Assembly: GCF_020536995.1 (NCBI RefSeq)
Contig: NC_068355.1
Coordinates: forward strand, 5,372,711-5,436,710
From: Dreissena polymorpha
Taxonomy: Eukaryota > Mollusca > Bivalvia > Myida > Dreissenidae
Direction of reading: 5' to 3'
Length of the DNA stretch: 64,000 nt
Position numbers and translations under genes: made by a program. Shown here piece by piece: positions 11,601 to 21,074 of this stretch; position 1 is the first letter of the stretch; every line of letters starts with the position of its first letter. The notes beneath the pieces are model-generated. The model worked only from the letters and a program-made list of their open reading frames with translations, was not told the DNA's origin and ran no database searches.

Positions 11601-14600
11601 CAGGAGGGCATTTCTTTTCATCTTCAAGAGCAAAATGTTACATAAAAGTTACTATGTAGTTTATTTAAGAATGTCTAGGCATGATACACGTTTGTATAAT
11701 GCGAATTTTATTTCAGGTTAGTTTGTTTGCAGAAAAATGTAGCTTCGCCATTTAGTCTTTCATTTATGTGTAGGTTCGACATTATAGACAGTTAAGAGGT
11801 AATTGTGTTTTGTATAGAAAGATACATTTGTTCTTGTATATTGCGTAAAATAAAGATATGAACTAATATGTGTTATATGTTTTATATCTGACATTAGATG
11901 GCAGGACACTTTGCGACGGATTAGCGCCTGTGTAGGTTAATTATGTAAGTAAAGGGGTTACGAAGATGTATTAAAATAAAGAAAACTTGCGGCGGAAAAG
12001 ACACAACAACAATGAGAAAGATAAAACTTGTTTATCTATTGAACAAATTAAACAGGAACAATTTAAAATGAACAAGAAAATTCGTTAGTTATATCTAACA
12101 TGGTCATAAGTTGGTCATTTTATTTCTATAACTATGGAAACTCTTGATCATAAAAAGAAAAGCTAGTAAGAAATCCTTTTCAACATTTTGATACTTCAAA
12201 GTCCTTTTGAAAGTAATCAAATCGAAAATCTATTAAATGAAACAAAGTGTTTGATTGCCAACGTCTTATCTGCAATGAAACGTTATCATACATCAACAAA
12301 CTTAAAACTAGAGAATGTTAATTTAAATGATACCATTACCCTTTCAACTAGCATTCTCCAGCCTACACTAATCAACATTTTAATTACAACATCCTTAAAG
12401 TGCATGTAGCATGCTAAAGTTTACAATTCTCCTCTTTGGAATGTTATTCTCAACAACAGCCTTAAAACTAAGTATTCAAGTCTATAACGTTGAACATTTC
12501 CGGAATGATGCCATCCAATGTCATTTAATCAGCAACATCAATTCTAATAGCAGATGCATGCTAAAGCGTGCGTTAAGTAAAATGTCGCACGTCAACAAAG
12601 TTATTTATGTTTTAAACAAGCATTGGGTTATACCGAAGTAACACTACAAAACCACTTAAACAATTTGCCTACGTTTTTTCGACATTCTAATGGTCCATTC
12701 GAGTCTTAGAAACTTGTGGCGACAACTTCATAACTTGTTCCCACAACTTATTAGTTGTTGCCTCAACTAAATAACTTGTGGGACCAACTAACTAAGTTAA
12801 GGTCACTACTTTAAGTTTAACCAATCAGATTGGCCGTTTCATCTTTACCGTTTTATCACAACTAGTACCACTTATACTACTAGGTGCTCGGGTTCGAGTT
12901 CCGGTCTGAGTACTATCTCTGTTAGCTCTAGATCCGCAGTTCGAGCCCTGTCTGAGCACTTGCCATGTAAGCCATGGATTCCAGATTTGAGCCCCTATCT
13001 GAGCAATCGCCAAGTTAGCGACTGGGTTCAGGTTTCGAACCCTGGTGTGAAAACTAGCCACATAAGCGATGGATTCCGGTTTCGAATCCAGGCCTGATAG
13101 CTTCTTTTTTAAACGATGGTTTTTGGGGTTTTAGCCCCAGTCAAAGGACTTGCCCTGTTAGCGACTGGGACCCCAATTTGAGCATTCGCACCCTACGTAA
13201 CGGGTCCCGATTTGGAGGCCCTGCCTGAGCACTCATCCCAGTGCCCCAGATAATTATTTCGGTAATAGGGTTTTCACCCACTGATTTTGAAAAATAGGGT
13301 GATTTCATTCTTGGAATAGGGTGAAATGAGTTATAAGATGCATACAGTAAAACCATTGCTGCTTTACTTCTGTTGTAGCTGCACACAATTGTATTGATTC
13401 AATAAAACTGTAAACTAATATAATTAACTTTAATAAACTGATGTTTCAATCCTTAAAACTGTCAATAATATAAACTTTAAACTTAAAAAAAATCGATAAC
13501 ACGAATGATTCGGCACTTATTGACTCTTGCTTTCTTGGTTCGATAAAGTTAGCGATCGACACATATTTTGGCGCAACAATTGCGGACGTCTTTCTCTTAG
13601 ACATTTTTATTACGCATCGCATTAGAAACTGAAAGTACAGACACTTTACAAATATTTGCACAATGAACGACGGATTAAGTCAGATTGAAAACGCATGTAT
13701 GTCGTCGTAAATAATTTTGTCAGCCGCTTTATTTAACTATGAAATCTAGTCCGCAGAGCGTTTGAATAGCTTTGACTGTTTTATTGCCCCGTCATCCAGG
13801 CGCTTGCTGAATAAAAGCGTCGCCGCGTAACGAAAATAATCGCAAAAAAAAACGAAAATGAGCAAAGTTTTTTCGATCAAAGCTATTGTATCGTACGCAT
13901 CAAATAAGACGAATGTGCGTAAGAGGCAAATCAGGTGCGTTTTCAATACGCATGATATTGTATTTCTTTGCGTTTTTAAACATTTTAATAGGGTGAAAGA
14001 CGCAGATACGCAGCTTATCTGGGGCACTGTCATCCTGTATGCTATGGGCCCCGGGCTCAAATCTCGGTTTTAAGTACTTACCATGTAAGCAAACGGACCC
14101 TGATCCAAGTCCTAGTCTTAGCGCCGGACCCCAAAAAAGCGGGATTTATAGCTTACATGGCTAGTGCTCAGACCGGCGCTCGAACCCGAATACCCATAGC
14201 TTGCGAGGCGAGCTCTCATTCCAGGACTTGCTTACGGAGCTAGTGCTTATTTTGGCAACCGGTCGCTTAGAAGGTGAGTGCTCAGTATGGTATGTTAGCG
14301 ACGGCTCTTTGGTTCGAGTCCCTGTGTGAACCCGTTGCTGTCAGTGCAAAGTCTCAGACTGAGGGTCGCAACCGGGATCCTTCCCTTACTGGGCAAGTGG
14401 TAAGACACAGGCTTGAACCCGGGTTCCATCGCTTTCAGGTCTAGTAATCAAACTGGGGCTGGATTCCGGGACCTGTCACTGTTGGTGCAAATTCGCACAT
14501 CGGAATTCAAGCCTTCGCTTATAGGGTAGGACCTCAAACCGAGGCTCGATCTCGAGACCCAAAGCTTCTTTCATGTCTAGTGCTCGTACAGTTATTCGGA

Positions 14601-15952
14601 CTCCGGGACTGTCGAAAACTCCAAATTAGCTTTAAGGACTAGTGCTCTTACCGTGATTCGAACCCAGAGACCGTCGAAAACTTAGGCATCTAGCACTCGC
14701 CTTGTAAGCGATGGTTCCCGGGATCAAGCCCCGGTCAGAGCAATCGCCCTTTACAAGAAGGGTTCCGGGTTAGAATCCAAAAACCATGGACCACTCTCTT
14801 ATGAAGCGAGTGCTTCGGGACTCGAAACCGGGATCCGACGCTTACGTTGCTAGTGCTCAGACCGGGGTCGGAACCCTGTACCCAGTCGCTAACAAGGCAA
14901 GTGCTCAGACAGGGGCTCAATCCCGGGATCCATAGCTTACAGGCATAGTGCTCAAACCGGCGCTTGAACCCGAACACACAATAGTTCGAGTATAAGGGTA
15001 CTTACAGTGATAAAACGGTAAAGATAAAACGGCCTATCTGATTGGTTAAACTATGTTGTGGTCAAAACTTAATAAGTTGTTTCCACAACTAATTAAGTTG
15101 TGAACTCAGCTTCGTAACTTGCGGCCAGAAGTTATTAAGTTGAAGGAACAACTTATTATGTTGAGACCTCAACTAAATAAGTTGTAGGAACAAGCTACGA
15201 GTTGTGGCCACAAGTTACTAAGTTCAGGCCTCAACATTTTATATTATTTTGATCTCTTTTGCGTTCTTCAATGATCTAAAATGTACATCATTAAATTATT
15301 CTATCAGCAAAAGTTTACGTTTCGTCAATTTACCTTAAAAATTAATGGCTATATTGATACTTTTATGTATTAATTAGAGCGCAAAATGCCGAAGTTACAT
15401 TTTTTCGCAGCTTCGTCATTTTGACTTCAACCAATTGCGGTTCGTCATTACATCACATGACTTTTTTGAGCTGTTGCGATTGGTTAACTAATTCATTATT
15501 TTGGAGGTATATGCGCATTGATTTCCCGCTTTGCAAAGTATCGAAATCGCGAAATGCCAAAAAATGTAGGTTCGGCATTTTGAATTGGGACCATCGATAT
15601 GATCACACACACCCATAAACCAAGGACAGCTGACATGTGACTAGAGCCGGACGGAGGCTGGAATTAATCTCAATCAATGCACCAATTAGGTTGTTGTTTA
15701 CTTACCAAATGTAACCGAAGTATCTACGTCTGATACTGAACTGCTATTTGTAGTACAGTTAGCAATTAAGTTTGTTTCTGGTTTCTCATTCTCAATCTGA
15801 ACTTCTGCAAGTTCTTGTGATTGCGTTCCAAGCTTTTGCCTACTGCCCCACTTCTCGGTGACATGTAGGCCTACTGTTCGCCGGCTTTTCCCCTTGTACA
15901 CAGTTTTAATAGAAGCTTCCGGATCATTGTCATGATGTTTAGTTAATTTAGG
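2059..15952 (-). CDS. KDZ-type transposase-like gene, multi-exon, catalytic core missing
   Basis: Eleven exon candidates on the minus strand read, in order, like the flanks of a KDZ transposase: an N-terminal region, a CxC zinc cluster, the CKC..EA..L.R..LWP segment, a CPAC motif, then the helical C-terminal part (LPDKL, FAGVTTECLQEW, SPAEEYCLVLEEL, MREQLSLYNAV, AAEEKELLISEM). Splice phases agree through the last five exons. The central part that carries the family's catalytic acidic residues should lie between 7242 and 5599, but I find no exon there, only a tandem repeat block. Frame changes occur in short homopolymers in the CxC exon, the exon at 5511-5599 and the last exon. KDZ elements are DNA transposons of animals and fungi, often with introns. 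This copy is either a decayed transposon or a host gene that lost the core. No terminal repeats were identified. Confidence 0.7.
3215..3396 (-). CDS. KDZ-like gene exon, coiled-coil-like
   Basis: Acceptor ATGCAG/G at 3396, donor GCAA/GTAAGT at 3215, 182 nt. It encodes a lysine-rich start (LETKLKKKGKKAGVKWD) and a long charged helix (LRTLKTAQEKLRLQILETL). It ends in phase 1, which joins to the last exon in frame. Confidence 0.6.
3716..3754 (-). CDS. KDZ-like gene mini-exon, 39 nt
   Basis: Found only from splice logic: TTTTAG/GGG at 3754 and AAAAG/GTATAT at 3716. It is open only in the frame demanded by both neighbours (phase 2 in, phase 2 out), reading GVFATDVNKDKK. The phase agreement supports it despite its size. 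Confidence 0.5.
3873..4625 (+). repeat. Dispersed repeat with G-rich core and terminal hairpins
   Basis: It starts AACAAGAG, then the hairpin GCTGTC AGAG GACAGC (3880-3895). A G-rich tract lies at about 3999-4165. The body has 'TTCAAAGGTCAAGGTCAA' and 'AAAAAGGGCCATTATTC', then GACGCCCAGGTGAGGAGGATAGCTC and an AT-rich hairpin closing with CGAGCTAACA. It is the same family as 47694-49128, sharing the G-rich zone and the GTCATTTRTRAGACGATCTT phrase. It sits in a KDZ-like intron. Confidence 0.7.
4822..4885 (-). CDS. KDZ-like gene exon, SPAEEYCLVLEEL
   Basis: 64 nt between TACAG/AA and TACAG/GTACTT. It encodes ENHSLSPAEEYCLVLEELTK and ends in phase 2, which the next mini-exon requires. KDZ proteins carry a short T/S..E..L.L..EE helix here. 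Confidence 0.6.
5052..5123 (-). CDS. KDZ-like gene exon, W.DYER segment
   Basis: 72 nt between ATTAG/GAG and ACTG/GTATG. It encodes VTTECLQEWIDYER and VVCIRSKSTG. Phase 1 at both ends agrees with its neighbours at 5511 and 4885. Confidence 0.6.
5511..5599 (-). CDS. KDZ-like gene exon after the missing core
   Basis: Acceptor TTATTCAG at 5600 and donor CAG/GTAAG at 5511. The first half reads GFSLPDKLARAEDIEKK; after a run of eight A the other frame reads KEALQEILEPFAG, which joins in phase 1 to VTTECLQEW in the next exon. LP..L......, then F.AGVT...W, is the order expected downstream of a KDZ core. The change of frame at A8 could be a base-call error or decay. Confidence 0.6.
5925..7141 (-). 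repeat. Tandem repeat block where the KDZ core should be
   Basis: About five to six imperfect ~140-150-bp units (phrases ATTGGGCAAAAATGTGACTT, GGAAAACTGCCC, GGCAGCCATGTTTTT). The block ends in GGACGGAGGGACGGACAG and an AGCTCACCTGA / TCAGGTGAGCT hairpin (7111-7140). It is interrupted by the MITE at 6125-6358. The end structure is shared with the blocks at 47694, 61245 and 62831. Confidence 0.8.
6125..6358. mobile_element. piggyBac-like MITE, 234 bp, ATAA flanks
   Basis: Termini CCCTTTACCACTTAGA (6125-6140) and the complement of CCCTTTCCCGCTTAGA (6343-6358) match at 14 of 16 positions. ATAA precedes and follows (6121-6124, 6359-6362), a variant of the TTAA target used by piggyBac elements, whose termini usually start CCC. 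There is no coding capacity. Confidence 0.65.
7242..7355 (-). CDS. KDZ-like gene exon with CPAC motif
   Basis: Acceptor TTTTTAG/GTC at 7355 and donor GAG/GTAATG at 7242, 38 codons. It encodes VKDLYKVLVGGTADEFRHFI and, near the end, DGSKCPACYE. The FRHF..........CPAC order is that of KDZ transposases just before the catalytic core. It ends in phase 0, whereas the next exon found (5599) needs phase 1, consistent with missing core exons. Confidence 0.7.
8086..8318 (-). CDS. KDZ-like gene exon, CKC..EA..LWP segment
   Basis: Encodes RQHLKTLQF then CKCEVEAVRLIRFNLWPSS, then TKFPNVAFHFDFMRWLCG and SYCSALDAWTSKH. This is the clearest family match: KDZ proteins have a C.C..EA..LLR..L.PAT...P.TAF.FDLL pattern followed by a 'YDFY.AL..LTD' helix here. 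The acceptor (TTTTTTAAG) gives phase 1; the donor is GTATGT at 8085. Confidence 0.75.
8640..9090. repeat. Minisatellite, about 24-33-bp units
   Basis: About fifteen imperfect copies of a GAGACATGATAAGATAAGA plus ACAATGATCAGCAT unit fill the intron between two KDZ-like exons. Apparent open frames in it on both strands are repeat artefacts. Confidence 0.85.
9101..9206 (-). CDS. KDZ-like gene exon, end of CxC region
   Basis: Bounded by acceptor TTTTTTACAG (9207) and donor AAAG/GTAATT (9101). It encodes NMANLSFIDDDEAWKLND followed by KKLVVVDDKG. The VVD.KG segment leading into a C.C motif is typical of the CxC-to-KDZ linker. It ends in phase 1, joining cleanly to the exon at 8318. Confidence 0.65.
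9554..9809 (-). CDS. KDZ-like gene, CxC zinc-cluster exon
   Basis: Encodes ERYVCVADENIRYD, then EEWKSISPEI, then a cysteine cluster (CADCCLSTDELYRCCDC), then CLTCLRLRHKHPHLHLE in the next frame. Together they match the CxC module that precedes KDZ transposases (C..C, RC.DC, C..C, H...P.H). The frame change falls at a GGG near 9608; one G fewer would keep the pattern. The acceptor at 9810 gives phase 1, matching the 15.7-kb exon. The donor at 9553 (G/GTACAA) ends in phase 1, but the next exon wants phase 0, an unexplained mismatch. Confidence 0.65.
9810..11128 (-). other. Intron sequence, nothing recognised
   Basis: AT-rich, with T8-T10 runs near 9935-10035. I see no exon, RNA gene or element ends. 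Confidence 0.4.
11129..11447 (+). repeat. Dispersed repeat, AACAAGAG start, GAGCTAA end
   Basis: It starts AACAAGAG and includes 'GTGACCTTGACCTTTGACC', a block of CGGACGGCGGACG motifs and a closing GCTGAGCTAA. It has the same architecture as the repeats at 3873, 37084 and 47694 but only one internal unit. It lies in the intron between KDZ-like exons. Confidence 0.6.
12706..15222. mobile_element. Foldback-type element with tRNA-like module arrays
   Basis: The ends are long, imperfect inverted repeats (about 12706-12873 and 15003-15222) made of short AACTTATTAAGTTG-like subrepeats and closing with AACCAATCAGAT / CGTTTTATC phrases. Inside are two arrays of 47-48-bp modules, mostly plus-oriented at 12886-13240 and mostly minus-oriented at 14100-15000, around a unique centre (13250-14040). 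Each module reads like a tRNA anticodon arm followed by a T arm; the best one lies at 14694-14738. There is no coding region I trust. Subrepeated termini and inverted internal arrays are typical of foldback elements. Confidence 0.7.
14694..14738 (+). repeat. Best-preserved tRNA-Thr-like half module
   Basis: The module contains TCGCCTTGTAAGCGA (a 4-bp stem with 7-nt loop CTTGTAA, that is U33 and anticodon UGU) and then CCGGGATCAAGCCCCGG (T-arm stem and 7-nt loop). D arm and acceptor stem are absent; the next module begins at once with AGAGCA. It is not a functional tRNA. Confidence 0.6.
15706..15952 (-). CDS. KDZ-like gene, most upstream exon seen
   Basis: Open from a possible acceptor (GATCAG at 15953) to a strong donor (TTTG/GTAAGT at 15706), ending in phase 1. 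It encodes a basic stretch (KGKSRRTVGLHVTEKW) followed by an acidic, serine-rich tail (NSSSVSDVDTSVTF). There is no in-frame ATG after the upstream stop, so the true first exon may lie further upstream. The phase fits the next exon at 9809. Confidence 0.5.
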
Positions 15953-16289
15953 CTGATCACTTTATTATCCCATAATTATTTGTATTCTATAATTAAAATA
16001 ACACAGACACGTTTCTTCCGCGAACGCCGGTACGTCAGCATTATCAGACGATTGACTGTATAAGCGCCTTTCAGAAAGGTATAATTTGCGGCCAGATAAG
16101 ACTTGACGTAAAGCTGAAGCGCAATCGAACCACTCCAATAGCTTTTAAATGCTTATCAATGCGCAGGCAAATTTCATTAAAAATAATATCATTTGTAAAA
16201 AAGAACAGCGATATCTCGAAAATATTTATTCATAATACTACATAACCGGAAACTATATATTTTATATAGTTATTTTAAAAGTAGCACTA

Positions 16290-17263
16290 CTGGTCATGTA
16301 CGTAATTCCGGCCTGTACGTAAAAAATCGGCCACCTATGTAAAATCATTTTCATGATCTTAACGCACATATTTTGTTTTTATTTATAAAAATCAACATGA
16401 AAACCATCCCTACTCTCAATGTTTTGCAAATGTAAGAACCACATCACTGTAAACGTTTGTGTTAAAATGTCACAAATATAGCGGGAAATATTTGGCTCGT
16501 GGGGAAAGTGATGTCATCATTTGTTTCAACAATTATATTCATATAAGAAACAAATATATTTGATAAAATTATTTTTATTTTATCTAATAAACTTAAATTA
16601 AAGTTTTACCAATTAATTGTACAAAAAATTATATTCAAAACATAAAAATCAGAACCTAAATATATTTTTTAATATATGAATTACCTCCCTTTATAAGAAT
16701 ATTACTAGATTACATGTTTTAATATTATATATAAGCGTTTACTAATCATCAAAACTGAAGTCAACTTTTCAAACAAAATGTGTTTACTTTTTTAGCTATG
16801 TTTGAAAAAATTTATTAAACACATTCAAAAGAAATATTTTTTTTAATGAATTAGCAGTTTCCCATTGTTTATATTTAATAAAATAGGTAGGGGGAGTAAC
16901 TGGTATAATAATTTCGCATTTATTTAAATTTCAAGTCAAAAATTTTAATAGTATAAACATTGATTAATACTCTGAATTTGAGGACATTTGTCAAAAGATA
17001 ATGCTTTGTAATTTTATCTGCAGATCAAACTGAAAAGTGGCCGATTTTTTAGGTACATTTAACCTACGAAAATGGATAGTTTACATGTCATCATTTTCTG
17101 TTCATTAAGTAACATTCACTGATCTAATTCTATTTAAATTTTCATGCTAGGTTAGTTTTGAACCCAGGATTATATATGTGAAGTTTAGTTTCAACCAGTT
17201 GCCTAACACTAAAGATTTTTCTTAAATAGTCCCAAAAGTGGCCGGAATTACGTACATGACCAG
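16290..17263. mobile_element. 974-bp element, 24-bp perfect inverted ends, TA flanks
   Basis: 16290-16313 and 17240-17263 are exact complements beginning CTGGTCATGTACG. TA stands on both sides (16288-16289, 17264-17265), as in Tc1/mariner-type insertions. A second inverted pair lies inside: TAAAAAATCGGCCACCT from about 16320 and GTGGCCGATTTTTTA at about 17037. The AT-rich interior has no long open frame, so it must be moved in trans. Confidence 0.75.
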
Positions 17264-17265
17264 TA

Positions 17266-19440
17266 AACTGAATTCTCGTCATAGGTATCAAATTGTGCTT
17301 AAATCGTGTAATCTGCTATAATTTATTGAAACCCAACATCCAGAGTTCATATTCGTTCGAGCATTTTAAAGGCAGGAAATACAATCAGCTATGCAATAAC
17401 GGCATAATTCCTCACACGTGGCACACCATTGTCCGCCAAATGAACAAGCACCGTTTAGCGACAGCATCTTTTATTAGTGTTGTCAGTAGTACTAAAATTT
17501 TACCGCGGTAGGAAAGGCATCTTTTATTATTAGTAGTAGTAGTCTAAAAAGTCTTATAAGTTTCTACTAGTAGTAGCTAATAAAACAGGATCGGGTGATT
17601 TATAAGTGTAGAATTGGTAACTTCTATGTTGTCAAATAATATACATGTACATCAATTAATGAAATTTGTGTGCCGCTTGAATACATTGTAGTTCGTGTCT
17701 ATTTACTGTCTTGTGAGATTTTGTGTCCTTACCTGTGTGCGTTCAGCCATGTATAATGTATATAAAGTAACGTGTTTAAGATTTTAAAACAGAACACATA
17801 AACACAATCCGCACTTATAAATGACTACTGAATCGAAATTCAGACATGATGTTACCATAACTAAGACTCTTCGCCCATTAGAGATGAGGGGTCATGAATT
17901 TAATATTTATATTACCGAGAACAGTTTTTGTTAAAACGTATAAACAAGTATGCATTCTTATGGATCATATTTGTGCGGTCAAAATATGCCTTTTATAGTT
18001 TTATAGTTTATAGTCACTTTATGACGATATACTACACTGCCTTTTCCAAAGTTGTTTTCATATACAGAAAACATGTTGACTATATATTTGGAACAATCGC
18101 AAAATTGTCAAATTAAAATATATCGACCAACCTGTTTTGTGATGTAAATAAAAAAGATAAAACATTAAATAAACAAAAGAAAAATGAATATCGTTAACAC
18201 ATTCATATTTGAGCTACATGTATAATTAGAACTTTATTGTTTTGTTTTCTTACAATATTTATTTTTCCTTTGTAGGAATTATGAGGCTAAAAACCAACAC
18301 TCAAACTCGGAAAGCGAAGCAAGCGTACCCTGACGAGACGTCAGCAACATGAATGTCCAACGTGGACGTAATCTTGGATCAAAACCAAAGACGAAATATT
18401 CAATAAAAACACACATAATGTTTACTCATCACACAGTCCCAGTCGAAATGCTGTTGCTAGGTAAACATTAGGAGTACGGTGGGATAGTGCGAGAAGAAGC
18501 GAGAGCAAGTTGTTACCTACTTATAGACTTGGACTCGACATGAAAGAAATTTAATCAGATACCCCCTTTCTGTAGAATTCCTTGTTTTAGAGGGATTGCA
18601 ATCAAGTAGCTTGACTTGAGATAAAACAAACATTTAAATATATATTTATTAATGTGCATTATGTGTGTTTTAATTTGTCCAGTATTTAATGTAATGGAAG
18701 TGCTGAATATTTACTTCAGTCAAATAAATGTTAATTTTATGTGTTTCTTGTCGCTTTTGTAAATCCGATCACAATTGTTTGCAAATAATTACTTAAAGCT
18801 TTGACCATCATTGAGTCAAACGTTGTTTGTATAACTCTTAAAATGTTCCAAAACTATCAGATATTTCAACTGCCAATGACGAAAGATAATACTTCATTTT
18901 ATATATCGTGTGACAGAGATAATTGAGAAAATTGGGATAAAAGTAATCTTTAATATAACTCAAATGCTCATTTGACTTTGCTTTTTTCGTTTGATTTGCT
19001 CCATGCAGTTAAAGAACAACGAAGATTTACTCCCTCTTTGTGAGAACCAATTACACGGATTTTGCATACATTTTGAACCGATTTGTTTGGTTTTATATTT
19101 CAGAAATGAACACTACGCAGTGTATGTTGTATGTTTTTTTTTATAAATGAACTAATATTAAATGGCATCATTAAATCACACGTTAATCACAAACTAAATC
19201 ACTATTGCTATACTATAATTGTAGCGCTAACAAAAAATAAAATGCAATAAAAAGAAAGAAACGCAACAAGTAAACATCGTGGTATAAACAGATAAGATTC
19301 AAATGTTAATTATGACTGAGATTTGATGATAAAGCTATTATCACAGCTATTATTAAATCACGGGTAAATCACAAATAAATCACAGACAGGTGAAACCACG
19401 TTATACAAGTCATTTGTGTTTATGCCCGTAGTACCTACAA
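17266..19440. other. Intergenic, no gene recognised
   Basis: Mostly AT-rich. Small features only: TAGTAG repeats near 17535-17575, and a splice-acceptor-like TTTCCTTTGTAG at about 18275 with a 22-codon open frame I do not trust. Confidence 0.35.
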
Positions 19441-19442
19441 AG

Positions 19443-19766
19443 TTAGCTGATATTTTTGTAGGGGGCTTTGCACACTCTGCAGACATGTGTTTTGTTTTCA
19501 CTATGTGTTTTCAGATGTTCTCGCATATGCGCCCGAGTACTTGTCTTGTGCTCACATATCTCACACTCTATCACTCGAGAGCGCTGTATGACAATGACCT
19601 GTGCCTCTGTTACCGGTATTGTCGTCTAGATGGAAGTGCAGCCCCGCAGCAGCTAAAGGGTAACATCCCAACGTGTGATCTTTCATGAGATACCAAATGT
19701 GTCTGTGTTTATATCCTCTGGCGCATATAACACATATATTGCACTTCTGTCGTCATGCTGTGTATC
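19443..19766 (-). pseudogene. C2H2 zinc-finger fragment
   Basis: On the minus strand one frame reads ECEICEHKTSTRAHMREHLK then TH, a canonical C-x2-C-x12-H-x3-H finger (about 19508-19573), followed by a second start HVCRVCKAPYKNIS that stops before its histidines (TAA at 19443). About 150 nt upstream another frame reads KCNICVICARGYKHRH, a degraded finger. The two parts are in different frames, so this is more likely a decayed or partial zinc-finger gene than an intact exon. C2H2 fingers usually bind DNA; no partner or target can be inferred. Confidence 0.5.
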
Positions 19767-19769
19767 TGA

Positions 19770-21074
19770 AAACATATGTTAAATCAAATACAAATGCATT
19801 GTTTATTCTGTATTCCCCGTGCTGTCACCATTAGAGTATTATAATCATATGCATGTAATGTATGTGTCATGTGTGTTACCGTTTCAAATATTTCATCCAC
19901 TTAACCATATATAATGACAAGACAACGGGCAGTACTAAATCTACATGTTAAAGCTATTAAAATCAACGTTTACAACAGAACAGTTTGATCCTTGCAATGG
20001 CCTTAACAGTTGGAAAGAACATGGGCATAACCAACAGTAGGATCAAACTAAAGCCAAGTTAACTGCAACTCCGATCGATATATCACTTGTTATGAATCTA
20101 TATGTGTGCATTAAGTATTGTTTTATCAAAACGTACATAAATATGCTACTAACCAAATGTTACTAATATGATCCTTCCAAAAATACAAGTGCAAATATAC
20201 GTCATCATCTTTCACTAAAGTATACAACGATCAAAGAAACATGTGTTGATATGTTGCGTCAAATGTACCATTTTATATCGATCAGTTCGGCTTAACAATA
20301 GTGGAGTTATTGTGGACTGTTCATCGAAATCAAAAGATTAAATTCAAACCAGGCTCCAGAAGGGTGTGTCAGACAGTCGCCAGATTAAGTTGGAACTTTT
20401 TGTCAGACATATAGTCTCTCTATGATCAGATTCCGAGGCTTGTTTTTTGTGAAAGTTTCACATTTGTTATAGCACTTGTGCAAGACAGCATCGAAGCTAT
20501 TGTATTTGTTGTGTTTTATGTGCCGGATCAAGAAAATGTTTTGAAGTTCTAATTATATTTGTGTTTATTAACTCGACTATAACATCGCTTCAGAAACATA
20601 GTTTATAACAACTGGTCGTTTTAGCCGAATATCGACTTGTCGTGCTTGCGTTGAATTTCGCTGCTTGTCGTGTTTGCCAAATTGTTGGTGTACATTAGAA
20701 ATGTCATTAGATGGTGTTTTTAGATACTGTTTTCGGACAAAACACATTTTTATATGGAATTATTCACGTCCGCATACATTAGTACACTGCAAAAGTGAAT
20801 ATAAAACGGATATTTTAAAAGATTTAAAATTAGCTTGTCGTGCTTGCGTGCATTGTAACGTAAAAACTAGGAATTTGCCTCGAATGATAGACCAAACTAC
20901 TCATCTGGTGTCAAATATTTATATAACCAAGTATAGTGCTCAACTTTACCCATAGCCTGCGCTTTATTTCGTTAAAATATAGTAAATAATAAGATTCTTA
21001 CGTGGATTTGAAGTTTCTTAGCGGAGGCAATGTTTACAATGTTCTACTTGGCGTGCTAGCCAAAATGACGTCAC
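19770..21074. other. Intergenic, no gene recognised
   Basis: Contains a 96-codon plus-strand open frame at 20665-20955 with several cysteines but no motif I recognise. The phrase GCTTGTCGTGCTTGCG occurs twice (about 20637 and 20831). Confidence 0.35.

Larger units (their letters stand above)
11551..15600. mobile_element. 4-kb element with 34-bp terminal inverted repeats
   Basis: 11553-11586 and 15565-15598 are inverted copies (33 of 34 match), starting ATCGATGGTCCCAATTC. ATAT flanks the repeats on both sides if the ends are taken at CGATGG. Subterminal 'GTAGGTTCG(G)CAT' phrases recur at about 11770 and 15390. I found no transposase, so it looks non-autonomous. It lies in the first intron of the KDZ-like gene and itself contains the foldback element at 12706-15222. 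Confidence 0.65.

Noticed and set aside
12188-12641. Two adjacent plus-strand frames, the second with a signal-peptide-like start
   Set aside because: No family resemblance or splice support; they lie inside the non-coding part of the 4-kb TIR element.
18275-18360. Possible last exon after TTTCCTTTGTAG with a serine- and acid-rich tail
   Set aside because: Only 18-22 codons, with no upstream exon found to join.
20665-20955. 96-codon plus-strand frame with several cysteines
   Set aside because: No recognisable spacing or domain and no promoter or splice context.
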